The notes under the pieces: model-generated | Told to the model about the DNA's origin: nothing | Databases searched by the model: none | Seen by the model: only the letters and a program-made list of their open reading frames with translations | Shown here: in pieces, positions 18,577-27,304 of the stretch | How positions within the stretch are numbered: the first letter of the stretch is position 1 | Layout of the letters: every line of letters begins with the position of its first letter | Position numbers and translations under genes: made by a program | From: Chelatococcus reniformis | Lineage (GTDB): Bacteria > Pseudomonadota > Alphaproteobacteria > Rhizobiales > Beijerinckiaceae | DNA: 64,000 bases | Reading direction: 5' to 3' | Assembly: GCF_014640075.1 (NCBI RefSeq) | Contig: NZ_BMGG01000007.1 | Span: forward strand, 186,001-250,000

Positions 18577-19440
18577 ATGGACAAGGCGGCGGGCGGCTGG
18601 ATCAACGGCTTCATCGGCATGGCGATCTTTTCGGGCTCGCTGCCCGCGACCCGCGCCGCCGTGATGGGCTTCGAGCCGCTGTTCCTCACCGGGGCCAGGG
18701 CGGCCATCGCCGGACTTCTCGGGCTGGCGCTGCTCGCCGTCGCGCGTCAGCGGCTCCCGGCGGCAGGCGATCTCGTGTCGCTCGCCATCGTCGCGTTCGG
18801 TGTCGTGGTGGGCTTTCCGCTGCTGACGGCGCTCGCCCTCCAGCACGTCCCCGCCGCCCATTCGGTGGTCTTCATCGGCCTGCTGCCATTGTCGACCGCG
18901 ACCTTCGGCGTGCTGCGTGGCGGCGAGCGGCCGCGCCCGGCCTTCTGGCTGTTCTCGGTCCTCGGCAGCGCCCTCGTCGTCGCCTATGCCGCCGCACAGG
19001 GGGTGGCGGCCACGCCGCGCGGCAATCTCCTGATGCTGGCCGCTGTCGTCGTCTGCGGGCTGGGTTACGCGGACGGCGCGCGGCTGTCGCGACGGCTCGG
19101 CGGCTGGCAGGTGATCTCGTGGGCGCTCGTGCTGTCGCTGCCGGTCATGCTGCCGCTCGCCCTGCTCACCATGCCGGCGTCGTTCGACGCCGTGGGGCGG
19201 GGCGCCTGGACCGGGCTCGCCTACGTCTCGCTGTTCAGCATGCTGCTCGGCTTCGTGTTCTGGTATCGGGGGCTGGCACTCGGCGGCATCGCCGCGGTCG
19301 GGCAGTTGCAACTGCTCCAGCCCTTCCTCGGCCTCGCCCTGGCGGCAATGCTGCTGGGCGAGGCGGTGAGCGGAACGATGCTGGCGGTCACCCTCGGCGT
19401 CGTCGCCTGCGTGGCTGGAGCGCGCGCCTTCGCGCGTTGA
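18577..19440 (+). CDS. DMT (EamA) family transporter
   Basis: 287-aa inner-membrane protein with about ten hydrophobic segments in two EamA repeats, the size and layout of drug/metabolite exporters. GCGGAGG precedes the ATG, which I prefer to the in-frame GTG one codon earlier. Divergent to the MocR regulator, so probably under its control; amino-acid or metabolite efflux is the usual function of such pairs. Confidence 0.87.
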   Translation: MDKAAGGWINGFIGMAIFSGSLPATRAAVMGFEPLFLTGARAAIAGLLGLALLAVARQRLPAAGDLVSLAIVAFGVVVGFPLLTALALQHVPAAHSVVFIGLLPLSTATFGVLRGGERPRPAFWLFSVLGSALVVAYAAAQGVAATPRGNLLMLAAVVVCGLGYADGARLSRRLGGWQVISWALVLSLPVMLPLALLTMPASFDAVGRGAWTGLAYVSLFSMLLGFVFWYRGLALGGIAAVGQLQLLQPFLGLALAAMLLGEAVSGTMLAVTLGVVACVAGARAFAR

Positions 19441-19514
19441 TCATCGGCGACGAGCCGCGCCCGCGGCGGCTGCGGCGTTCCCGAGCCCGGGGTGCCCGCG
19501 CGACGGTTGCGTGC

Positions 19515-20102
19515 TCAGCCTCGTGGGGCGCGCGCGGCACGCACCAGCGTCGCCGCCGCCTCTCCGGCGGTGTCCATATAGGCGGCGTCGCGGTGGAGCA
19601 GGACGACCGCGAAGGCGCCCTCGAGCAGCAGCATGATCTGGCGCGCCAACTCACGGCCGTCCTTGCCGGCGCCGTCCGCGTCGAAGACCGCGCAAAGCCA
19701 GTCCTCGATCCGCTTCTTGTGCGTCCGCCCGGCGAGGATGGCGGGGTGGCCGGGCAGGTTGAACAACTCGACCGACGTGCGCTGGAAGCCGCAACCCTTC
19801 CATTTGGGATGACGCGCCGAGCGGGCGAGGTTGTGGAAGATGCCCTGGAGCTTGTCGGCCACATCCCCTTTGCTCTCGGCGAACCATCGCTGGAACAGCA
19901 GGAGGTTCGGCTGGTCGCGCGTTTCCAGGTAGGCGGCGATCAGGTCGTCCTTGCTGCGGAAATGGTAGTAGAGCGTCCGCTTGGTCACGCCGGCGGTCGC
20001 CGCCACCGCATCGACGCTCACCGCCCTGATCCCCTCGCCGTGAAAGAGCTTGCCGGCGGCCTGGAGGATACGCTCGCGCGTGGGAAGGGGCGTACTGGTC
20101 AC
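19515..20102 (-). CDS. TetR/AcrR family transcriptional regulator
   Basis: 195-aa repressor with an N-terminal HTH (VDAVAATAGVTKRTLYYHF) and a C-terminal domain of the TetR_C_33-like type (WKGCGFQRTSVEL). I start it at GTG 20102, because an extended frame to 20141 would run through the palindromic operator at 20111-20132. It is divergent to a DMT transporter at 20306, its likely target together with itself. Confidence 0.85.
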   Translation of the reverse strand: MTSTPLPTRERILQAAGKLFHGEGIRAVSVDAVAATAGVTKRTLYYHFRSKDDLIAAYLETRDQPNLLLFQRWFAESKGDVADKLQGIFHNLARSARHPKWKGCGFQRTSVELFNLPGHPAILAGRTHKKRIEDWLCAVFDADGAGKDGRELARQIMLLLEGAFAVVLLHRDAAYMDTAGEAAATLVRAARAPRG

Positions 20103-20110
20103 GTCGCGAT

Positions 20111-20132
20111 GTATACCGACCAGTGAATATAC
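20111..20132. promoter_or_regulatory. Candidate TetR operator
   Basis: 22-bp imperfect palindrome GTATACCGACCAGTGAATATAC with GTATA/TATAC outer arms, located directly upstream of the TetR gene start and between it and the divergent DMT transporter. The half-site ACCGACC/ACTGGTCGGT resembles operators of QacR/AcrR-like repressors. Confidence 0.55.
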
Positions 20133-20305
20133 GCAACGCACGGCGGCACCTATCGTCGCCCGGCTTTTCCCGTCCGGAGGATCCGTGCCGCGTCTCGATC
20201 AAGTGCTCGGCGGAGGCTTGCTGACGACGGGGACCGGGCTCCGGCCTTGCTGTGGGCAGGGAACTCGGCCGAGCTGCCGGTGCTCCCGCAGGAAGGTTTC
20301 GCGCA

Positions 20306-21196
20306 TTGATCCTGGCCTCTGTAACGCCCGCAAGGCGATCCGCGCGCGGCATCGCCTATGCCTGCGCGGTCGTCGCCCTGTTCGCGAGCTTCGTTCTCGT
20401 GTCGCGGCTCGGGCTGTCGAGTGCGCTGACCCTGCCGGACATTGCCGCGCTGCGCTTTAGCGTAGGGGGTCTGCTGCTCTGCCCGATCCTGCTGAAGCAC
20501 GGCTTGAGCGGCCTGCAACTGCGTGAAGCTGCCGTTCTCGCCGTCCTGGGCGGGCTGGGCTTTGCGCTGTTCGCCTATGCCGGCTTCGCCCTGGCGCCGG
20601 CGGCGCACGGCGCGATCCTCATCCACGGCACGCTGTCGCTGACGACCGCCTTGCTGCTCTGGCTGGTCTTCGGCGGCCGGATCGAGCGGCGGCAGAGGAT
20701 GGCCCTCACGGCTATTGCCGCCGGCATCGTCGTGATGGTCTGGGATGGGCTGCGCCAGGCGTCGATCCCGCTGCTGGCCGGCGATCTCTGCCTGCTGCTC
20801 GCGTCCGCGTGCTGGTCCGGCTACGGGCTCTACGTGAAGCGGCTCGCGCTTCCGGCGGTCCGCGCCGCCGCCATCGTCGCCGGCTTGTCGGCGATCGTGT
20901 TCCTGCCGCTCTACGCCGTGATGCCGGGGAAGATGCTGTTCCAGGCCGAGTGGCGCGATCTCCTGGTTCAGGCCGTCTTTCAGGGCGTGCTGATCGGCGC
21001 CCTGTCGGTTTTCGTCTATACGCGCGCGATCGTGCTGCTCGGCGCTTCGGATGTGGCGATGTCCACCGCAGCCGTGCCGGCGCTGACGACGCTGGGCGGC
21101 TTTCTTCTGCTTGGCGAGGTCCCGACCTCGGTCACCCTCGTCGGCCTCGCTCTCGTCACGCTGGGCATGGCGACCGGCTTGCGCCGGGGCTCGTGA
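20306..21196 (+). CDS. DMT (EamA) family transporter
   Basis: 296-aa membrane protein with about ten transmembrane segments in two EamA halves. I chose TTG 20306 since AGGAAGG at 20290-20296 sits nine bases before it; an upstream GTG at 20252 would add 18 residues. It is divergent to the TetR gene and probably repressed by it. It is only distantly similar to the other DMT exporter at 18.6 kb. Substrate unknown. Confidence 0.83.
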   Translation: MILASVTPARRSARGIAYACAVVALFASFVLVSRLGLSSALTLPDIAALRFSVGGLLLCPILLKHGLSGLQLREAAVLAVLGGLGFALFAYAGFALAPAAHGAILIHGTLSLTTALLLWLVFGGRIERRQRMALTAIAAGIVVMVWDGLRQASIPLLAGDLCLLLASACWSGYGLYVKRLALPAVRAAAIVAGLSAIVFLPLYAVMPGKMLFQAEWRDLLVQAVFQGVLIGALSVFVYTRAIVLLGASDVAMSTAAVPALTTLGGFLLLGEVPTSVTLVGLALVTLGMATGLRRGS

Positions 21197-21274
21197 ATCG
21201 GCCTTCGACCGCGGCGAAGGCTGACTACGGATCATCCGCATTGTGCCAGGCGACGAAGGGCGTACCAGAGGCTC

Positions 21275-22024
21275 ATGTATGGTTCCTCGCTGCAACTCAT
21301 CGTCGCGGTCGCTGTGACCTTCTTCGGCGCCGGCATCGTCAAGGGCGTGACCGGCATGGGGCTGCCGACGGTGGCCATGGGCGTGCTCGGCGCGCTCATC
21401 TCGCCGCTGGCCGCAGCCGGGCTGCTGATCGTCCCGTCGTTCGTGACCAATGTCTGGCAGCTTCTCGCCGGTCCGAGCTTCGGCGCGCTCATCCGCAGGC
21501 TGTTCCCGATGATGCTGGCGATCGTCGTGGGCACGGTGCTCGGCTCCTCCTGGCTCGCGAGCGGTGATACGGGTCTCACCACCGCCGCTCTCGGCGGCGC
21601 GCTGATCATCTATGCCGGCTACACGCTGCTGGCACGCCAGCTCGCCGTACCGGCCCGGTGGGAGCCATGGCTGTCGCCCCTCGTCGGCGCGGTGACGGGC
21701 GTGGTCACCGGCGGCACCGGCGTGTTCGTTATTCCCGCCGTGCCCTACCTCCAGGCGCTGGGGCTCGAGAAGGACGACCTGGTGCAGGCGCTGGGGCTGT
21801 CCTTCACCGTGTCCACCATCGCCTTGGCCGCCGGCCTCGCCGGGCGCGGCGCCATCCAGGCCGACAACCTCGTGCTATCCGTCCTGGCGGTGGTTCCCGC
21901 GCTTGCGGGCATGTGGGCCGGCCAATATGTCCGCGAGCGCATCAGCCCGGCGGCTTTCCGCCGCGGGTTCCTTGTCTGCCTGCTGCTGCTCGGCACCGAG
22001 ATGGCCTTGCGGCCGTTCTTTTGA
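21275..22024 (+). CDS. TauE/SafE family sulfite exporter-like permease
   Basis: 249-aa membrane protein with about eight hydrophobic segments and the family signature at both half-starts (GAGIVKGVTGMGLPTVAMG near the N-terminus; GAVTGVVTGGTGVFVIP in the second half). TauE/SafE proteins export sulfite, sulfoacetate or organosulfur anions. It follows the DMT transporter by 78 bp on the same strand. A link with the sulfonate-type ABC importer at 5-8 kb is conceivable but not shown by position. Confidence 0.87.
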   Translation: MYGSSLQLIVAVAVTFFGAGIVKGVTGMGLPTVAMGVLGALISPLAAAGLLIVPSFVTNVWQLLAGPSFGALIRRLFPMMLAIVVGTVLGSSWLASGDTGLTTAALGGALIIYAGYTLLARQLAVPARWEPWLSPLVGAVTGVVTGGTGVFVIPAVPYLQALGLEKDDLVQALGLSFTVSTIALAAGLAGRGAIQADNLVLSVLAVVPALAGMWAGQYVRERISPAAFRRGFLVCLLLLGTEMALRPFF

Positions 22025-22618
22025 GGTCCGGCGACGTCCCGCGGGTGGGCCGATGGCTCGGATAGGCGCAGGGGGTCAGGAACCCGGTTGACTATGCGGC
22101 CGCCGCCCCTACGGACGAGCAGCCGGTGCGGCGACGAACGGGCTCATAGCCATATCGGGAAGAGCTATCCTATCCGACGATGTTATCCGTGGTGACGAGC
22201 AAGGTCCTGCTCGATGAGCGGGATCGATCGTACTTGTCGCTGCCGATCCGGAGGATGATATCCGTCGCGATGGCGAAGCGATGCTGCCTGCGCGTCGCCG
22301 AGGCGTCACGTGCGGGCTTTTGTTTTCTCGATCGCGTCGGAGGCCTTGGGACTGCCGCGGGGCGGCAAGCAATGCATGGATTTCCATAGGGTGCGGCCGG
22401 ACCCATGACGGGATAAACGATAGGCCGTAACTACAGATTCACATGTCGAGGCGCTGAACGGAGAGCCGACCGTGCCTGGAGCGTCTCCCGATCGCAGGGG
22501 ATCATCCGATCACGTAGCAGCCCTTCAAGGCGCGGGTCAGGAGCGCATGCCGCCCGGGTGGCCTGGCCCGGGCGGCAAGCGCTCCAAGCTTTCTTCCTCC
22601 GACCAGGAGCATCCCAGC
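22025..22618. other. Gene-free stretch before sensor kinase
   Basis: About 590 bp between the TauE/SafE gene and the kinase start. Short frames occur on both strands (for example 22180-22389 plus) but have no family appearance or ribosome site. The section 22150-22300 has lower GC and may hold the promoter for the signalling operon. Confidence 0.4.
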
Positions 22619-24862
22619 ATGATAGCCGCGCTTCCCCGGCACCGGTTGGCCCTCGGGATCCTGGCATCGGTCGCCGGCATCGCTGCGGTCTGCCTGACGG
22701 GCGCCGCGTTTGGTCTCCTGGCCGTGGTCGCTGCCTTGTACCTCCATGCCCGAGGACGTGCGGTTCGGCTTCTCAGTGCCACCCTGGCGATCGCCTGTGC
22801 CGGGTCGATCGTTGCAGCCCTCCTCTATGCGGGCGACACGCGTGATCTTGCCGTATCGTGGGCAGCACTTTCCGCGGTGGCGCTTTGCATCGGAGCCGTC
22901 GTCGCGGCCACCGCGCCCACACCGCTCAGCGCCGCTGAGTCCGAGGGCCGGCTGTCCCTGAGGGTTGGGGGGCCGGACAACCGGGAACAGGACCTCCGGC
23001 AACTGATCGACGCCGTGCCCGCACTGATCTGGAGCACGACGCGTGAGGGCACGCCGACGTACGTCAACAAGCGGTTCACCGACGTCATCGGCGCGACGCT
23101 TGCGGACATCACCGCGCCCGACGGGACCCTGTGCCTGAGCGTCGTCCATTCGGAGGACAGGCCAGCAGCAGCGCGGGCGTTTGCCCGGTCCCTCGCGACG
23201 GGTGTCCCTTACACCATGAAATACCGCCAGCTGCGGAGCGGCGGCGCCTATCGCTGGACGGAGACGCGAGCGGAGCCGCTGCACGACGGACGTGGCGGCA
23301 TCCTCCGGTGGTACGGCGTGAGTGTCGATATCGACGACGTGGTGTCCGCGCAGGAGGCGCTGGCCGAGCGGGAGCAGGAACTCTCGCAACTCGTCGACAT
23401 GGTTCCGAGCTATCTCTGGCGCCTGTCTCGCGACGGCGAGCCGAACTTCTTCAACAAGCGTCTGATCGACTTCCTTGGCCTGGGCGTAGCGGATGCGGAC
23501 AGGCCGGGCATGAGCCGGCTGGCGGCCCTCGTAGAGGCCGTCGTTCATCCCGATGATGCAGCCAGGGTGGAGGAGGCGCTCCAGCGTTGCCTCGTCACCG
23601 GCGAGTGCTTCGCCATGAGGTTGCGGCTGCGCCGCGGCGATGGGGTTTTTCGCTGGATGTCGGGCAGCGCGGAACCCATGCGGGATCAAGGCGGATGCAT
23701 CGTCCATTGGTACGGACTTTTTCACGACATAGACGATCAACTACACGCCGAAGAGGCGGTACGACGAAGCGAACGAGAACTGCAACAGCTGATCGACGCG
23801 TTACCGGTCCACATCTGGAGCTGGACGCCTGAGGGCAAGCTGTCCTACGTCAGCAGGCGCTACCTGGAGCATCTCGGTCTCTCCGAAGTCAACTTCGAAG
23901 ATTTCACAAGAGTGGTGCAAGCGCTGGTTCATCCCGAAGACGGCGCCGAGGTCCAGCGCACGGCGGCGCGCTGCCTCCAGACGGGCGCCCCCTTCGTGAT
24001 GCGGTATCGCCGACGTTGCCTAGATGGCGCCTATCGTTGGATGGAAGGCCGGTGCGAGCCTCTGCGCGATCAGGATGGAACGATCGTGCATTGGTACCAC
24101 GTCTCCATCGATATCGACGACGGCGTGCGTGCGCAGGAGGACCTGCGTCTCGCTCAGGAAAATCTGGCGCGCCAGAGCCAGGCGGCCAGCCTTGCCGAGC
24201 TCTCGGCCTCGATCGCTCACGAAGTCAACCAGCCCCTAGCGGCCGTCGTAGCGAACTCGCACGCCTGTCAGCGGTGGCTCGCGGCGGACCCCCCAAACGT
24301 TCAGCGGGCCCGTAAAACGGTGGAACGCATCACACGCGATGCGAATGCGGCCGCGGACGTCGTCAGTCGCATCCGCGCCCTGTTCAGGCAGTCCATGGGC
24401 GCCAGGATCTGCACGCCGCTCGACGACGTCATCGCCGAGGTGCGTGACCTCGTCGCCGAGGAGGCATCGCGAAGGGGCGTGCGTCTGGACGTCCAGGTGG
24501 AGAGCGGCCTTCCGCCGGTTGCGCTCGATCGCGTCCAGATCCAGCAGGTTCTGATCAACCTCCTTCGCAACGGCATGGAGGCGATGGACGCGACTGCCGG
24601 CGACAGAGTTCTCGGGTTGTGCGCGTCCAGCCTAGGGAAGGCGATCCGGATGGAGATCAGCGATCGCGGCGGAGGAATCGAACGTCCGGAAGGAATGTTC
24701 GAGCCTTTCTTTACGACGAAGCCGAACGGGATGGGCATGGGCCTCGCAATCTGCCGTTCTATTGTCGAATCCCACGCAGGGCGGTTGTGGGCGGAGAAAA
24801 ATGAACCTCATGGGGCGAAGCTCATCTTCACGCTTCCGATCGAAGTGAAAGCCACGCCATGA
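22619..24862 (+). CDS. Membrane sensor histidine kinase, three PAS domains, FixL-like
   Basis: 747-aa kinase. Four hydrophobic segments occupy residues ~8-105; three PAS domains of the PAS_3 type follow at about 124-240, 255-380 and 387-510, each opening with a (R/S/Q)QLIDAxP-like segment and closing with a WYGxxxDIDD-like PAC strand. The phosphoacceptor is H534 in SIAHEVNQPLAA; the ATPase domain has the N-box INLLRNGMEAMD, G1 SDRGGGI and G2 TTKPNGMGMGLAI. ATG 22619 is chosen for AGGAG at 22605-22609. The DHp and catalytic parts are FixL/TodS-like. No FixL-type heme His was identified, so oxygen sensing is not implied. It overlaps the next gene by 4 nt. Confidence 0.9.
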   Translation: MIAALPRHRLALGILASVAGIAAVCLTGAAFGLLAVVAALYLHARGRAVRLLSATLAIACAGSIVAALLYAGDTRDLAVSWAALSAVALCIGAVVAATAPTPLSAAESEGRLSLRVGGPDNREQDLRQLIDAVPALIWSTTREGTPTYVNKRFTDVIGATLADITAPDGTLCLSVVHSEDRPAAARAFARSLATGVPYTMKYRQLRSGGAYRWTETRAEPLHDGRGGILRWYGVSVDIDDVVSAQEALAEREQELSQLVDMVPSYLWRLSRDGEPNFFNKRLIDFLGLGVADADRPGMSRLAALVEAVVHPDDAARVEEALQRCLVTGECFAMRLRLRRGDGVFRWMSGSAEPMRDQGGCIVHWYGLFHDIDDQLHAEEAVRRSERELQQLIDALPVHIWSWTPEGKLSYVSRRYLEHLGLSEVNFEDFTRVVQALVHPEDGAEVQRTAARCLQTGAPFVMRYRRRCLDGAYRWMEGRCEPLRDQDGTIVHWYHVSIDIDDGVRAQEDLRLAQENLARQSQAASLAELSASIAHEVNQPLAAVVANSHACQRWLAADPPNVQRARKTVERITRDANAAADVVSRIRALFRQSMGARICTPLDDVIAEVRDLVAEEASRRGVRLDVQVESGLPPVALDRVQIQQVLINLLRNGMEAMDATAGDRVLGLCASSLGKAIRMEISDRGGGIERPEGMFEPFFTTKPNGMGMGLAICRSIVESHAGRLWAEKNEPHGAKLIFTLPIEVKATP

Positions 24863-25506
24863 GCAACGACAGCTACATTGTCTACATCGTAGATGATGAT
24901 GAACGGATCCGCGAAGCACTGAGCGAGTTGTTGGAGGCAAATGGAACGCGCGTTGCCACCTATGGCTCGGCCGGCGACTATATCCGCGCTGACAGGCCGG
25001 ACACTCCTGCTTGCCTCATCCTCGATGTCGAGCTGCCGGACATCAACGGCCTTGATCTGCAGAAGCAGATCGCGGACGGCGACCATCCGCCGATCGTCTT
25101 CATAACCGGCCATGGCGATATCCCCTCCTCGGTACGTGCGATCAAGCGCGGCGCCCTGGATTTCCTCACAAAGCCGTTCAGTGATGCCGACCTGATGGCC
25201 GCGATCCACGCGGCGATCGCGCAGGATCGCGAAAGGAGGTCGGAACGGGCTGAGCGGGTGGCATTGAGGCAGCGCTATCTCGAGCTGACGCCACGCGAAC
25301 GTGAGGTGCTGCCGCTGGTGGTGAGCGGCCTGCTCAACAAGCAGGCCGCAGGGGAGCTGGGCATCAGCGAGGTCACGCTTCAGATCCACAGAAGAAACGT
25401 GATGCACAAGATGGCGGCAGCATCGTTAGCCGATCTCGTGCGCATCGCGGAAAGACTGGACATACCAATCACCCACTCGCGCCGAGCGGGAGGGAGTGCA
25501 ACGTGA
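24859..25506 (+). CDS. FixJ-like response regulator (REC + LuxR HTH)
   Basis: 215 aa. Receiver domain at residues 6-120 with the acidic cluster D12-D14, phosphoacceptor D56 (LILDVELPD), T83 and K105 (FLTKPF); LuxR-type HTH at about 145-205 (LTPREREVLPLVVSGLLNKQAA...HRRNVMHKM). The FITGHGDIPSSVRAIKRGALDF segment is characteristic of the FixJ group. The ATG overlaps the kinase stop (ATGA), so it is the primary partner of the kinase. Target genes are not evident. Confidence 0.92.
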   Translation: MSNDSYIVYIVDDDERIREALSELLEANGTRVATYGSAGDYIRADRPDTPACLILDVELPDINGLDLQKQIADGDHPPIVFITGHGDIPSSVRAIKRGALDFLTKPFSDADLMAAIHAAIAQDRERRSERAERVALRQRYLELTPREREVLPLVVSGLLNKQAAGELGISEVTLQIHRRNVMHKMAAASLADLVRIAERLDIPITHSRRAGGSAT

Positions 25507-25892
25507 GCAGGGACAGACCCGTGGTGGCGATCGTCGATGATGATCCAAGGCTCCTGGAGTCGCTGGAGGATCTTCTGGATTCCGCCGGATTTGCCACGCG
25601 CAGCTTCTCGTCAGCGCAATCGTTGCTCATGAGCGGGCTGTCGGGCCTGGATGTGCTCATCACCGATATCGGAATGCCGGGCACCGACGGCTTTGAACTG
25701 CGTGACCTTGTGAGGAAAGCGCATCCGGAGCTGCCGGTGTTCCTGATCACCGGCCGCCACGAGATCGCCGATCAGGGGCGGGCGCAGGGGATCAGCGGGT
25801 TTTTTCGCAAACCCTTCGACGCGCAGGCCCTCCTTGCAGCCATTGGTGAGGCCTTGCTTGAGCGAGACGCGGATGGGCGGCATGAGAGTTGA
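25503..25892 (+). CDS. Single-domain response regulator receiver
   Basis: 129-aa stand-alone receiver with acidic D12-D14, phosphoacceptor D55 (LITDIGMPG) and the conserved Lys in FFRKPF; no output domain follows. GTG start overlaps the FixJ-like gene stop by 4 nt, and its own end overlaps the start of the second FixJ-like gene. Such lone receivers next to FixL/FixJ-type systems act as phosphate sinks or competitors (as FixT- or phosphorelay-type modulators); that role here is an inference from gene order. Confidence 0.9.
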   Translation: MSRDRPVVAIVDDDPRLLESLEDLLDSAGFATRSFSSAQSLLMSGLSGLDVLITDIGMPGTDGFELRDLVRKAHPELPVFLITGRHEIADQGRAQGISGFFRKPFDAQALLAAIGEALLERDADGRHES

Positions 25893-26571
25893 CGGACCGT
25901 TCCTGCGGAAGCCGGCGCCGCTTGCGGATGGGCGAAGGAGAGAGACGGACGAGCCGCTCGTCATCATTGTTGATGACGACGCCTCGGTTCGGGAGGCGCT
26001 GTCGGAGCTGATCCTGTCTGCAAGCCTGCAGCCGATCTGCTTCGGCTCGACGCAGGAACTGCTCGACGCGGGAGTGTTGGACAGCCCCGGCTGCTTGATC
26101 CTCGATGTGCGCATGCCCGGAGCGAGCGGTCTCGACCTGCAGCATCATCTGGCTGAGAACGCCAACCCCAAGCCGATCATCTTTCTGACCGGGCACGGTG
26201 ATATCCCCATGACGGTGCAGGCGATGAAGGCCGGCGCCGTGGATTTCCTCACCAAGCCGGTGCGGGACCAGACGCTCCTCGACGCCGTGGCGGGAGCTCT
26301 TGCGATGGATGCCGCGCGGCGGGCGCAAGCCTTGGTCGTCAGACGCCATGTCGAACGCCTTGAGAAGCTGACGCCACGCGAGCATGAGGTTCTGCACGAA
26401 GTGGTGCGCGGGCAGCTCAACAAGCAGATTGCCTTCCAGCTTGGCATCAGCGAGGTAACCGTCAAGCTGCATCGCAGCAATGGCATGCGCAAAATGCAGA
26501 TCACCTCCATCGGTGAGCTGATCCGCACATGGGAAATGTTGCCCGCGGTGATGGGGTCTGGTCGTCACTGA
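25882..26571 (+). CDS. Second FixJ-like response regulator (REC + LuxR HTH)
   Basis: 229 aa from ATG 25882 (an ATG at 25873 is equally possible). An N-terminal tail of about 24 residues precedes the receiver, with D31-D33, phosphoacceptor D75 (LILDVRMPG), FLTGHGDIPMTVQAMKAG and FLTKP; the LuxR HTH follows (LTPREHEVLHEVVRGQLNKQIAFQLGISEVTVKLHR). The recognition segment reads HRSNGMRKM, where FixJ-type proteins normally have HRxxVMxKM, so its DNA target may differ from that of the first regulator. It overlaps the preceding receiver gene by 11 nt. Confidence 0.9.
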   Translation: MRVDGPFLRKPAPLADGRRRETDEPLVIIVDDDASVREALSELILSASLQPICFGSTQELLDAGVLDSPGCLILDVRMPGASGLDLQHHLAENANPKPIIFLTGHGDIPMTVQAMKAGAVDFLTKPVRDQTLLDAVAGALAMDAARRAQALVVRRHVERLEKLTPREHEVLHEVVRGQLNKQIAFQLGISEVTVKLHRSNGMRKMQITSIGELIRTWEMLPAVMGSGRH

Positions 26572-26744
26572 TCCGTCGAGTTCCAATCCTTGCTGGAGGC
26601 GCACGGCGGAACCCGGCCGGGTCCCATCGGTCGTCACGCGCGGCAGGCAGGCAGCATGGATGCTTGTCCCATGTGGACCGACCGCGCGGGACGGACCGCC
26701 GTGCGTGAACCGTCGCCGGCAAAGTATCGTCCGGCCTCTGTCTC

Positions 26745-27182
26745 CTATTCTGCGACCTTGCGCACGGTCGTTGCGTCCGGTGCCAGAACATCGCCGTCAT
26801 GGGCATGGAGCTCGAGTCGCCGGATCGGCCGTCCACTCCCGGTCTCGACCAGCGCCGACCGCTTCTCGCCCTTGCGGAAGCAGTGATCCTCGCCCCATTG
26901 CCGCAGGCTCACCACGACGAGGAAGAGCTTTCGTCCCTTCTCGGTCAGCCGGTACTCCTTGAAGCCACCGACCGGTGTCGTCGCGAGCACGCCGACCGAC
27001 ACCAGGTGCTTCAAGCGCGTCGCGAGGATCCCGCGCGAGATGTCGAGGCTCTTCTGGAATTGGCCAAAGCGCGTCATGCCGTCGAACGCGTCGCGGATGA
27101 TGAGCAGCGACCACCAGTCGCCTATGGCATCGAGCGCCCGCGCCACCGGGCATTCCTCCTCCTCCAGGCGCGTTCTCTTCAT
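26745..27182 (-). CDS. HxlR family transcriptional regulator
   Basis: 145-aa winged-helix regulator of the HxlR/MarR-like group: a Cys near the N-terminus (EEECPVARALD), GDWWSLLIIRDAFDGMTRF, the recognition helix in ISRGILATRLKHL and the wing in FKEYRLTEKGRKL. The single N-terminal Cys (C11) is the usual redox- or electrophile-sensing position in this family. Start supported by GAGAGGGAGCG. Divergent to a nitrilase gene with a palindrome in between. Confidence 0.9.
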   Translation of the reverse strand: MKRTRLEEEECPVARALDAIGDWWSLLIIRDAFDGMTRFGQFQKSLDISRGILATRLKHLVSVGVLATTPVGGFKEYRLTEKGRKLFLVVVSLRQWGEDHCFRKGEKRSALVETGSGRPIRRLELHAHDGDVLAPDATTVRKVAE

Positions 27183-27266
27183 CGCTCCCTCTCGTGCTGC
27201 CCCGCCATGCCAGGCGGTGCCTCTTCATGGTTCTAAAATAAGACTAGACATGCCGCGACGCAAATG

Positions 27267-27281
27267 GTTCGATTATCGAAC
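27267..27281. promoter_or_regulatory. Candidate HxlR operator
   Basis: GTTCGATTATCGAAC, a palindrome with perfect 7-bp arms around one base, in the A/T-rich 122-bp gap between the divergent HxlR and nitrilase genes, 24 bp before the nitrilase start. Position and symmetry fit a dimeric winged-helix repressor. Confidence 0.6.
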
Positions 27282-27304
27282 TTAGTTCCAATCCGAGATG
27301 CAAA

